From assembly GCF_017254865.1 (NCBI RefSeq), contig NZ_JAFKCV010000013.1:51513-115512 (forward strand): a stretch of DNA of 64,000 nucleotides, given 5' to 3'. A program made the position numbers and the translations under genes. This DNA is from Bowmanella dokdonensis (GTDB lineage: Bacteria; Pseudomonadota; Gammaproteobacteria; Enterobacterales; Alteromonadaceae). Under the pieces are notes generated by a model. That model ran no database searches. It worked only from the letters and a program-made list of their open reading frames with translations, and was not told the origin of the DNA. Numbering within the stretch: position 1 is the first letter of the stretch; each line of letters begins with the position of its first letter. Positions 56,964-64,000 of the stretch are shown in pieces.

Positions 56964-57692
56964 CTATCTTCGACGGGCGCGTCCGAACAGCATGACCAGC
57001 CCAAGAGAGAAGATCAACAACACTGTCGGCTCTGACACCTGAGTCAACTGAGGAGAGGTTGTGACCAAGCCTTTGAGCTTGAAACCATCATCGCCCAAAT
57101 CCAGCCCGCCGTCGGGAGTGCCGAATGCGGCGTTGAAGGTGCTAATCAGCCAGGTCTTTGAGTACGTAGAAGCACCCGTTGCCTGGTAGCTGGAAGTGCC
57201 GACATTGTTGTAATTACCTGTGGTTTCCCAGCCACTACTGATCAGGTTGGCCCAGGTGGATGAACTGTCAAAGCCAGCAAAGTCACCATTATAGGAAGCC
57301 ACGGACATATCGCCGTCCATCCGCCAGCTCAGGCCGAATTCATCGAGGCGAACAGCAGTATCGAATTCCAGCAGCAGAAAGTCATAATCGTTGGAGTATC
57401 TGCTGTCTATGGAATGGTTAGGATCGTTGTCACCCTCATCCCGGTTAATCAAACCAATGCCATTGCCATACTTCATCAGTTGCCCGGTTTCGAATCTGTT
57501 ATCACTGGAACCGCCAGTATCTGACCAGCCGCTAATTACCAGCTCGACTCCGCCGACATTCATTGTAATGGAGTTTCCCATGCCCCAACTGTCAAGTGCG
57601 GCATCGGCTGTTCCGAAATCCCAGGTTTCTGTCCCTGCCATTGCCGAACCGGCAAACAAACTTATTATTATCAGTAACGATTTCTTAAACAT
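56964..57692 (-). CDS. PEP-CTERM-anchored protein
   Basis: A 242-residue exported protein. Start MFKKSLLIIISLFAGSAMA at 57692 (GAGGA 7 nt upstream; the open frame reaches 57758), with cleavage after A19. The body is rich in Gly, Asp, Ser and Trp and has no recognised fold. The C-terminus shows the sorting tail: motif VSEPT, a hydrophobic helix VLLIFSLGLVMLF, then GRARRR. A family exosortase should cut at this tail. It lies upstream of the PrsT-like gene on the same strand and probably belongs to the same system. Confidence 0.82.
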   Translation of the reverse strand: MFKKSLLIIISLFAGSAMAGTETWDFGTADAALDSWGMGNSITMNVGGVELVISGWSDTGGSSDNRFETGQLMKYGNGIGLINRDEGDNDPNHSIDSRYSNDYDFLLLEFDTAVRLDEFGLSWRMDGDMSVASYNGDFAGFDSSSTWANLISSGWETTGNYNNVGTSSYQATGASTYSKTWLISTFNAAFGTPDGGLDLGDDGFKLKGLVTTSPQLTQVSEPTVLLIFSLGLVMLFGRARRR

Positions 57693-57997
57693 CGTTTGTT
57701 CCTCGAAGGTGAATATACTGCGCCACACTAGTGATAAGCAAATTCTGGGCCAGCTCACAAGCTGTTGTATTTAATTAGCTTTCTTCCAAAGGAAGGGTTG
57801 TTGCTGATGATGCTATGTTAAAAATCCTGACACTGTCATTAAGCCGGATCCCCTGCAAAAGCACTTCACTATGAAGCTGGAATCTAAGTTCAGGGGCAAC
57901 GCAATCTAAAGTAGAGCAAGCTGCTTAGACAGTTTTAGGGCTACAGCCAAAACGTTCTTCTATGTTATTGTTTAGATATGAGTAGAAAGAGGTATCT
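57693..57997. other. Divergent intergenic region between the PEP-CTERM gene and pssA
   Basis: 305 nt holding the promoters of both genes, but I see no clear sigma-70 pair. It contains one long-loop inverted repeat, CCCCTG (57851-57856) with CAGGGG (about 57892-57897). No gene is supported. Confidence 0.5.
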
Positions 57998-58828
57998 ATG
58001 TCAGAAGCCAAGCGAAAGGGAATATATTTATTGCCGAATCTGTTAACAACCGGTGGGTTGTTTTCAGGTTTTTACGCCATTGTTTCGGCCATGAATGGTC
58101 AATTTGAGGCGGCGGCCATCGCCATCTTTGTCGCTATGTTGTTTGACGGTCTGGACGGTCGGGTGGCGCGTATGACCAATACGCAAAGTGAATTTGGCGC
58201 AGAATACGACTCGATGGCTGATATGGTGTCATTCGGTGTTGCCCCAGCGTTGGTAGCCTACAATTGGGGGCTGACGGAATTAGGGAAACTTGGTTGGTTG
58301 GCATCCTTTGTCTTCGTTGCCGGTGCGGCGTTGCGACTGGCGCGGTTTAACACCAACATAGCCACTGTGGACAAGCGTTATTTCCAGGGGTTGGCCAGCC
58401 CGGCCGCTGCGGCACTGGTAGCTGGAATGGTGTGGGTAGGGGTAGAGTATGACGCTGTTGGCACGGACTATGGTGTCATAGTCGCACTGGTCACTGCCGC
58501 AGCTGGTCTGTTGATGGTCAGTAATTTTAAATACAACTCCTTTAAAGAGCTTAACTGGCACGGCAAGGTGCCGTTTGTCGCCTTGCTGTTGGTGATGTTG
58601 ATTATAGTCATTGTGGCCACTCAACCTTCGTTAGTGCTGTTTATTGCTTTCCTTTTATACGCGGTGGCGGGGCCGGTGAATACCTTTAGAAGTGTTGATA
58701 AGGTGAAATTGGAGCATGTGGTAGGGGATACGGATGACTCCGACGCTGACTTTACAACCGAGCCCACAAACAGTTCTGAGAAGAGTGAACACGAGTCATC
58801 CGAACGGCATACAAACAGGCCTTCCTAA
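57998..58828 (+). CDS. pssA: CDP-diacylglycerol-serine O-phosphatidyltransferase
   Basis: Makes phosphatidylserine, the precursor of phosphatidylethanolamine, from CDP-diacylglycerol and serine. The 276-residue integral membrane protein is of the CDP-alcohol phosphatidyltransferase family. It has the signature DGLDGRVARMTNTQSEFGAEYDSMAD (D-G-x2-A-R-x8-G-x3-D-x3-D) and eight or so hydrophobic segments. A hydrophilic, acidic C-terminal tail (about 235-276) is unusual but not disruptive. RBS AAGAGGT lies upstream. This is the membrane (type II) enzyme, not the E. coli soluble type. Confidence 0.94.
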   Translation: MSEAKRKGIYLLPNLLTTGGLFSGFYAIVSAMNGQFEAAAIAIFVAMLFDGLDGRVARMTNTQSEFGAEYDSMADMVSFGVAPALVAYNWGLTELGKLGWLASFVFVAGAALRLARFNTNIATVDKRYFQGLASPAAAALVAGMVWVGVEYDAVGTDYGVIVALVTAAAGLLMVSNFKYNSFKELNWHGKVPFVALLLVMLIIVIVATQPSLVLFIAFLLYAVAGPVNTFRSVDKVKLEHVVGDTDDSDADFTTEPTNSSEKSEHESSERHTNRPS

Positions 58829-59031
58829 ATTTTGTCTCTTTGCTGAATAGACATGTTGCTTTGGGCGGCATGTCTTTGTAGCGTTCTTTCAATATGGATC
58901 TGGTTCAATCGGATTGCTTCAAAAATAATCTTCAGCCCCGTGGGCTTTGTGCCTGAAACAGCAGATGCTGCCGGATTCGCGTCTTGGTACAGTTTGTCCG
59001 TTTCTTTTACAATTTCACTCACTGTTATCAT
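58825..59031 (-). CDS. Hypothetical 68-aa protein (low support)
   Basis: A minus-strand frame starting MITVSEIVKETDKLYQ, hydrophilic, with a helical centre, ending SIQQRDKI. It has a GAG five bases before the ATG and its stop overlaps the pssA stop by 3 nt. No family is recognised. An opposite-strand frame in the same stretch is hydrophobic and could equally be a shadow. Retained because length and composition are protein-like, at low confidence. Confidence 0.3.
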   Translation of the reverse strand: MITVSEIVKETDKLYQDANPAASAVSGTKPTGLKIIFEAIRLNQIHIERTLQRHAAQSNMSIQQRDKI

Positions 59032-59148
59032 AAATCTCGGCTAAACCTATGAATTTAAAAGATAAAGAAAATGGGCTTGGTTATTGCTTATGATATCTTG
59101 TGGTGTCTACACCCCCGCGTTTACTTACAACAATAATGGGTTAAAGAT
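59032..59148. other. Intergenic region before the second PEP-CTERM gene
   Basis: AT-rich leader of about 117 nt with no further gene. It presumably carries the promoter of the gene at 59149. No clear consensus pair was found. Confidence 0.4.
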
Positions 59149-59661
59149 ATGAAGTATTTCAAAAAAATAATCATTGCAACAAGTCTGATTTTTACAATGC
59201 TCGGAATCTCATCCAATGCCAATGCGGTGCTGATTACTCAGGACCTCATGGAGGGCTCTGATGTTATTGGGACCATCAGCATTAATACTGATGATGCCGA
59301 TATCTTCGGTGGTTTCGGTGAAGCATATGCTGCGGTTTCCTTCAACTTCCTTGGCTTCGATATACCGGGAGAGGACGTATTGTTCTTCCAGGCCATCTTC
59401 AATCCAGACAATCTGTATGCAGGTATAGAATTCCTCAATTTTGATGTGGATTTTGCGCTGGTTGGATGGGCGATCGATGGGTATTACGATGCCTTTGACA
59501 ATCCTGATTTCAATTACTTCAGTGTATTTGATGCGCAAGGCCTGTTTTACGCTGGTAATTTGAGTCTGGGGCAGGCAAGCGTCGTTTCAGAGCCGACCTC
59601 TATTGCCCTTTTCTCAATGATGCTGGTATTGATGGGGCTGCGCCTTAAAAAGCGTGCCTGA
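59149..59661 (+). CDS. Second PEP-CTERM-anchored protein
   Basis: A 170-residue exported protein. MKYFKKIIIATSLIFTMLGISSNANA is a signal peptide. The mature domain is acidic with many Phe and Asp residues (FGEAYAAVSFNFLGFDIPGED, IDGYYDAFDNPDF). The C-terminal sorting tail is VSEPT, then hydrophobic IALFSMMLVLMGL, then RLKKRA. It is the same motif type as the protein at 56964, but the two bodies show no similarity that I can see. A terminator follows at 59691. Function unknown. Confidence 0.82.
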   Translation: MKYFKKIIIATSLIFTMLGISSNANAVLITQDLMEGSDVIGTISINTDDADIFGGFGEAYAAVSFNFLGFDIPGEDVLFFQAIFNPDNLYAGIEFLNFDVDFALVGWAIDGYYDAFDNPDFNYFSVFDAQGLFYAGNLSLGQASVVSEPTSIALFSMMLVLMGLRLKKRA

Positions 59662-59690
59662 GTCTTCACCAAATAGTTTTGCTTGATATT

Positions 59691-59716
59691 AAAAGGCCGG
59701 CTATAGCCGGCCTTTT
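59691..59716 (+). terminator. Intrinsic terminator after the PEP-CTERM gene
   Basis: Perfect stem AAAAGGCCGGC/GCCGGCCTTTT with a TATA loop and a T-rich flank (CTATTTT), 30 nt after the stop at 59661. Confidence 0.85.
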
Positions 59717-60196
59717 CTATTTTGGCCAGCCAAGACGGCTCTTTCTACTAGGCGCTCGTTCTTCTATCTGAGGTCAATCTGAACGGTGCCTACATTGTCC
59801 TCCTTCTGCATTTTTAACTTCTGGATGCTTGTTGGATTGGCCAGTTATCTGGCTGTAGATGTCTGCGCTGTTCATCGAAACCACAGGTGGACAATGCTTA
59901 AGATATCATAAAGACCACCTCGCCTCGCTCTATGCAAGAAATACTTGTCCGCGCTCTTCTCCTGTCGCTGATGCAGTGATTTGCAAGGCGTTTCCACATA
60001 CCCTGGCTCATCCATCTGAATTGAATTAAGCAAGAGGCGGTTATTCAATCCTCTGAGATCGGCTTGTCAGAGCTGTCTTGTTTGCCCTGAAAAGAGCAAG
60101 TACATCTGAGAATGCCCGTAAGGTAGATTTAGGCTTCGGCTGTCTTAGAGCCTGTATCGATTAACAACCTGTAGATCCAGCTGGCATAAGAAAATA
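59717..60196. other. 480-nt non-coding gap between two terminators
   Basis: No gene is supported. On the minus strand there is a 47-codon frame starting with Met (MDEPGYVETPCKSLHQRQ, continuing to VHLWFR), with no clear RBS and no recognised family. Composition is ordinary. It could be a degenerate remnant of a gene or an unannotated small RNA. It is the longest truly empty stretch in the window. Confidence 0.45.
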
Positions 60197-60222
60197 AAAA
60201 GGCCGGTTAAAACCGGCCTTTT
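60197..60222 (-). terminator. Intrinsic terminator of the protease gene
   Basis: Stem AAAAGGCCGGTT/AACCGGCCTTTT with a short loop, followed on the minus strand by TTATTTTC. It lies about 40 nt past the stop of the protease gene at 60265. Confidence 0.85.
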
Positions 60223-60264
60223 AACAGCGGCTGGGGCATATCCCAGCCTATTTTCAGTCAAAGC

Positions 60265-63200
60265 TTACTGAGGTTGAACTTCCAGGACCGTCGTACCCTG
60301 TGCTACACCTTCATCATCATAGAAAGTGATGGCGCCCATGTACAGGGTGTTTGCATCAAGGCCAGACGCAGTGATATTCACATTGTTATATCGACCATTG
60401 ATTGCTCGACGACTTGAATTCACCCTGGTTGAGGACTCTGCCTGGTCCGCAATCCATACCGGCATGGTATAGTTTGTGGTTGCCGCACCGGCCAGATCCC
60501 AGCCATGAACAAAGGTAATGTAAACATCACCGATATCCCCATTAGCTCTGGGTTCGGGATTGGTCAGAATAACATCTTCATTGGAGCTGCTATTAGTGGA
60601 CTGGCCAACCAGAGTGCAGAGCCATTGGTCACACCGATATACATAAAGATCCAAATCCGAGCCTTCCACATCGACCAAGCTGTCACGCAGACTGAACCGG
60701 GCCACCTGGGTACCTTCCGGAACCAGATAACCGTGGAAACCAAGCCCCGCTTCATTAAAGGCGTAAGTAGAATCGGGATCTTGTGCCACAGTACCAGCGC
60801 TGCCAAACGGAGCAACCAGGCCGACATAATCCAAGCTGGTGGCACCGCTATACAGCATCTTCACAGGGAATGAGGCACGATTGCGGTTCAAGGTAATGGA
60901 CAGGCCTTCCGGAGCTTCGATCTTCACTGAGGGCACCGGCATGATGGCTATTGGTGAGCGTACCACATGACCATTTTCATCGGTCCATGTAATGGCGCCG
61001 AATGCCCATTCATTGTCTACCGCCGCTTCAGTCTTGGTAAAGGTCAACGTGAAACTGGCTGTGCCGTCGGCAGCGACTGCCAGCACATCCGTTTCTGTTT
61101 CGTTACCTTCTGAGTCATAGGTCTTCAGCTCAACTTCGATGCCGGCCGGCGCCTCAATGCTGGCAATGTAATTACCGCCAATGCCGGACACGTCTGTCAC
61201 GGTACGAGAAACCGTGGTGCTTGAAGAAAGCTTGGAAACAGCAATGGATGGATAGTTGAGCTGACTTGCTTCTGTGGCAAAACCAGCAGCCTCCAGTTCG
61301 GCACAGGTCATACCTGACTCGGCTTCCACAAAGGCATCTTCATCCAGTCCACACATGAAACCCAGGTAGTCTCCACCATTTAACTTGTAGGTCAGACCAG
61401 GATCCTTGGCCAGCACCGGTGCGGCATGACCGCTACCGAAGTCAAATGGATCGGCTTGAGTGACGCCGTCTTCCTTGACCAGGTTTTGTCTGGCTGTGGT
61501 CATCAGGGCAGACTTGATCTGGGCCGGTGTCCATTCTGGATGCTGTCCTTTTAACAGTGCAGCCAGACCTGCAATATGCGGCGACGACATAGAGGTACCC
61601 TGCAGATACTTGAAAGACTCGCCAGCGGGCTCAAACATGGGGTCAGAGCTGGTAGCGGCAAGAATCTTCACACCTGGGGCAGTGATGTCGGGCTTGATGA
61701 TATCCGTGGTGGAACCATTGGGCCCCCGTGACGAGAAGTTAGCAATGATGTTGCCCACTTCGGTAACGCTGTCTGAGGTTAAATTGGTGCTCAGGGTCAC
61801 ATTAACCGCGCCGTTGGTGGCACTGGTGTGAAGCGCCTGACCATCATTGAGGCTGACCATCACTCCGGGGATATTCACCGGATCGCCGCCCATAGCGAAG
61901 GGCGACCCGGCTGCGTTGTTGTATACCACTACAGCAGTTGCACCTGCGGCCTCAGCGTTGTTGATTTTATCGGTGAACGCGCAGCTACCGCGAGATATGA
62001 GGGCTATTTTACCCGCCATCTCAGCTGGATTCGTCAATGCTCCGCAAGCTTCCAGTGGCTCTGCAATTACCAAATCGCCACTCATGCCACCTTCAGGCAC
62101 TGCTGGTGAAATTGCAGCAGGTACGCTCAAGAAAGCACTGCCTGCCAGATCACCGGAATTGACTTCGAGAGCATTCCCAATTAAGGCAGAGGTGCCGTCA
62201 TAAGTTGAGGCTGCCACGTTAGTCACCCAGGGGGCGGGTGTACCGACTGTTACGGCCTCCGGACCGTCGTTTCCGGCGGATACCGCCACGAATACCCCGG
62301 CATTAGCTGCGCGTAACATAGAGGCCGCAGCAGGAGTGGTCAGGTCAGTGAGGCTGCCCCCGATAGAGTAGTTGATTACGTCAACACCATCGGCTACAGC
62401 CTGGTCAATGGCGGCCATGCTGTCAGAATAGAAACAGCCACGCTCGTTAACACCTGCAGGGCTCACATAGTCACTGTTCCAGCAGACCTTGTATGCTGCA
62501 ACCCGGGCACGGGGAGCCATACCGGTGACAGTACCCAGGGGGATGCCCGAAATGGAAGCCGGAACAGCTTCGTTACCGGCGGCGGTAGAAGCTGTGTGGC
62601 TGCCATGGCCATCTGCGTCCCGGGGAGATTCAAACTCACCCAGCGCATATTGGACTTCATAAGCTGCTTCAAAACCCGCCTTAAAATACCGGGCTCCGAT
62701 CAGTTTATTATTACAGTTGAAGGTTCCGGCGTCAGCTTCGACTCCGGCGTCACAGGTGCCAGTCCAGCCAATATCAGTAGGGTCACTGTAACTGCCATCA
62801 TCTGCGAAGCTTGGGTTCTCTGGCCATATACCAGTGTCCACTATGCCCACGACAACGTCTTCGCCTTTAATTCCCAGGGTATGTTGGCCGTTGGCATCAT
62901 TCAACCCCAGAAACTCTGGGGTGTTGGATGTCATAATTTGCTGGGCTTCATCTTTCCAGACACCGGCGATATCGGGATGGCTTTGCAGGCTCCTTACCTG
63001 TTCAGCTGTCAGGCGAGCTGCAAAACCATTGAATGTGTGAACATAGTTGTAAAGAACATCTGCAGCGCCAATTTCTTTTACCACAGCCTGTTGCTTGGCT
63101 TTGAGCCTTGCTGTATAGGCTTGCATGTTGGCTGACCGTTCGTTGTACAGGTTGCCTTTGTTCGCTGCCAGATAATTACTGGGTGTCAGCTCACCAATTG

Positions 63201-63414
63201 ATTGCGCATGCGCTACGCCGGATTGCCCTTTCAACTGGACAATATAAGCGGTAACTTCGGCGCTGCCTTTATTGACAGCAGGGGGATTTGACTTAGTTTC
63301 CTTCAGCTTGTTGGTATTAATATGAACTTCATTGGCTATCGCGCCATTGGCAATAGCACTGGAAGTGAGGGCTGCCGTAATCAAGCCTCTTAATAGCGAC
63401 TTTCTGAACGTCAT
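60265..63414 (-). CDS. Secreted subtilisin-like serine protease (S8) with PA domain
   Basis: A 1049-residue protease. Parts: a signal peptide (about 1-28); an I9 propeptide (about 55-160, TAYIVQLKGQSG to PDIAGVWKDE); the S8 catalytic domain with D193 (GIVDTGIWPENPSF), H270 (DGHGSHTAS) and S608 (GTSMSSPHIAGL). A protease-associated domain is inserted near 430-545 (ALISRGSCAFTDKINNAEAAG). A Fn3/beta-rich C-terminal region follows (about 700-1049) with a pre-peptidase-like part. The plan is like plant subtilases and other large marine bacterial S8 enzymes. RBS AGGAG lies 7 nt before the ATG. It probably degrades external protein. No PEP-CTERM tail is present. Confidence 0.93.
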   Translation of the reverse strand: MTFRKSLLRGLITAALTSSAIANGAIANEVHINTNKLKETKSNPPAVNKGSAEVTAYIVQLKGQSGVAHAQSIGELTPSNYLAANKGNLYNERSANMQAYTARLKAKQQAVVKEIGAADVLYNYVHTFNGFAARLTAEQVRSLQSHPDIAGVWKDEAQQIMTSNTPEFLGLNDANGQHTLGIKGEDVVVGIVDTGIWPENPSFADDGSYSDPTDIGWTGTCDAGVEADAGTFNCNNKLIGARYFKAGFEAAYEVQYALGEFESPRDADGHGSHTASTAAGNEAVPASISGIPLGTVTGMAPRARVAAYKVCWNSDYVSPAGVNERGCFYSDSMAAIDQAVADGVDVINYSIGGSLTDLTTPAAASMLRAANAGVFVAVSAGNDGPEAVTVGTPAPWVTNVAASTYDGTSALIGNALEVNSGDLAGSAFLSVPAAISPAVPEGGMSGDLVIAEPLEACGALTNPAEMAGKIALISRGSCAFTDKINNAEAAGATAVVVYNNAAGSPFAMGGDPVNIPGVMVSLNDGQALHTSATNGAVNVTLSTNLTSDSVTEVGNIIANFSSRGPNGSTTDIIKPDITAPGVKILAATSSDPMFEPAGESFKYLQGTSMSSPHIAGLAALLKGQHPEWTPAQIKSALMTTARQNLVKEDGVTQADPFDFGSGHAAPVLAKDPGLTYKLNGGDYLGFMCGLDEDAFVEAESGMTCAELEAAGFATEASQLNYPSIAVSKLSSSTTVSRTVTDVSGIGGNYIASIEAPAGIEVELKTYDSEGNETETDVLAVAADGTASFTLTFTKTEAAVDNEWAFGAITWTDENGHVVRSPIAIMPVPSVKIEAPEGLSITLNRNRASFPVKMLYSGATSLDYVGLVAPFGSAGTVAQDPDSTYAFNEAGLGFHGYLVPEGTQVARFSLRDSLVDVEGSDLDLYVYRCDQWLCTLVGQSTNSSSNEDVILTNPEPRANGDIGDVYITFVHGWDLAGAATTNYTMPVWIADQAESSTRVNSSRRAINGRYNNVNITASGLDANTLYMGAITFYDDEGVAQGTTVLEVQPQ

Positions 63415-63776
63415 CTTATTCTCCTGTTATAATTCTTTTCTTAGTTACTCTGATATATCCATCACAATACTAACGGCCAATCTTAAGATTTGGCGATAGG
63501 GTTAGTGCATCGTATATAAGGTGAAAACCAGCTAAGCGGCTTAGACCTTGGATTATCAGGTATGGTGTCCTGGTTGGATACCAAGCTAGCAAAAAGTGTA
63601 AGCAAAATGTGAACCAATAGGTAAGTTATTGATATTTCTGCCATGTTTTTTCACCTTGATAATATTTGTAAGAAATCTCGACACATTGCGCAAAGGGTTG
63701 GTACTCGCAGAGACTGGCTGTTTACTGGACGTTTGTGTGTATTTTGAGCAAACGACTTGTTGGAAGCAGAAAAGCA
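63415..63776. other. Non-coding region between the protease and the rRNA-type promoters
   Basis: About 360 nt of AT-rich sequence carrying the protease promoter on the minus strand (no clear consensus pair identified). Two short frames in the right half overlap the promoter region and have no protein features. Confidence 0.5.
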
Positions 63777-63804
63777 TTGCATTCAAGATTGGTATAGGTA
63801 GAAT
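63777..63804 (+). promoter_or_regulatory. Upstream rRNA-type promoter (candidate P1)
   Basis: TTGCAT (63777-63782), 16 nt, TAGAAT (63799-63804), then a GC-rich discriminator GCGCCGC. The -10 is identical to that of the promoter at 63938. It is probably the first of two tandem promoters. Confidence 0.6.
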
Positions 63805-63849
63805 GCGCCGCACTTCGACGGGGTAGGCCAACCAGCTTAACCCGGTGGC

Positions 63850-63893
63850 CAGGAAGGTCAGGTGAAGACGAGTAATCGGCAGGGAAGGTCAGG
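63850..63893 (+). repeat. Direct repeat GGAAGGTCAGG upstream of the rRNA-type promoter
   Basis: GGAAGGTCAGG occurs near 63852 and again near 63883, about 31 nt apart, just before the strong promoter at 63916. The spacing of about three helical turns suits binding of an activator such as Fis, but the motif is not a Fis consensus. Function unknown. Confidence 0.4.
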
Positions 63894-63915
63894 CAAAAAA
63901 CTTCGGTTGGATGGC

Positions 63916-63943
63916 TTGACAGCGAAGAAGGATAGCGTAGAAT
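63916..63943 (+). promoter_or_regulatory. rRNA operon promoter (candidate P2)
   Basis: TTGACA (63916-63921), 16 nt, TAGAAT (63938-63943), discriminator TCGCGTCCCGC. The 16-nt spacer and GC-rich discriminator are those of stringently controlled rRNA promoters. The A-run CAAAAAAC (63895-63902) upstream of the -35 may act as a UP element. The tail GCTTGAGAGAGGCC to GTGTTC resembles the leader of a 16S operon that should start just right of the window. Confidence 0.75.
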
Positions 63944-64000
63944 TCGCGTCCCGCTTGAGAGAGGCCCAGGCCGACTCGGGCAGCCCAAGAGGCAGTGTTC

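Noticed and set aside
58853..59044. Hydrophobic plus-strand frame of 63 codons after pssA
   Set aside because: No RBS, and it overlaps the opposite frame, which has slightly better start support; neither is convincing.
63586..63988. Short open frames near the right end
   Set aside because: They overlap strong promoter elements with rRNA-type features and show no protein-like properties.

Overview
The window looks like a chromosomal segment of a gammaproteobacterium, most likely of the Alteromonadales. This is inferred from gene content and order only: the core block rpsT-murJ-ribF-ileS-lspA-fkpB-ispH followed by type IV minor pilins, bamD/rluD/pgeF/clpB in one block, a Na+-pumping oxaloacetate decarboxylase, and PEP-CTERM proteins. 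I see no insertion sequence, prophage, CRISPR array or tRNA gene. Coding density is high.

Layout. (1) 1-4044: the 3' part of oadA, then oadB, a 57-residue membrane protein on the minus strand, and dapE. (2) 4368-7213: a membrane-bound hybrid histidine kinase preceded by a possible short leader ORF, facing a FixJ/NarL-type response regulator. (3) 7500-16100: a chemosensory operon (MCP-like protein, CheY, STAS protein, CheA, MCP, CheW, CheR, CheB, CheD) with no cheZ and no flagellar genes. (4) 16088-19129, minus strand: a two-domain acyltransferase resembling the ornithine-lipid synthase OlsF, an LpxH-like phosphoesterase and a small membrane-anchored protein. (5) 19330-27132: the housekeeping block. 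(6) 27333-39424: a large type IV pilin island with two sets of minor pilins, PilY1, and two pilin genes in the opposite orientation. The PilY1 appears to carry two extra beta-sandwich domains, and one PilV-like protein is enlarged to 684 residues. (7) 39501-40690: nadE and glnB.

(8) 40696-48669 is the most striking region. An eight-gene minus-strand operon (SnoaL-like, SDR, FAD amine oxidase, DUF1365, cyclopropane-fatty-acid synthase, DUF2878, chalcone-isomerase-like, DUF3833) lies close to an ECF sigma factor/ChrR anti-sigma pair on the plus strand. Both units carry the same promoter-like signature, TGATCT-N15/16-CGTAATGAAT. That predicts a self-regulated stress regulon that modifies membrane fatty acids.

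(9) 48710-54076: bamD, rluD, pgeF, and clpB with a candidate sigma-32 promoter. (10) 54114-59661: a TPR protein of the PEP-CTERM/exosortase type, two PEP-CTERM substrate proteins and pssA. (11) 60265-63414: a large secreted subtilisin-like protease. (12) 63777-64000: two tandem strong promoters with rRNA-type discriminators, so a ribosomal RNA operon very probably begins just beyond the right edge.

Start codons were adjusted from the longest open frame where ribosome-binding sites, overlaps or family lengths argued for an internal start. Those cases are stated in the entries.
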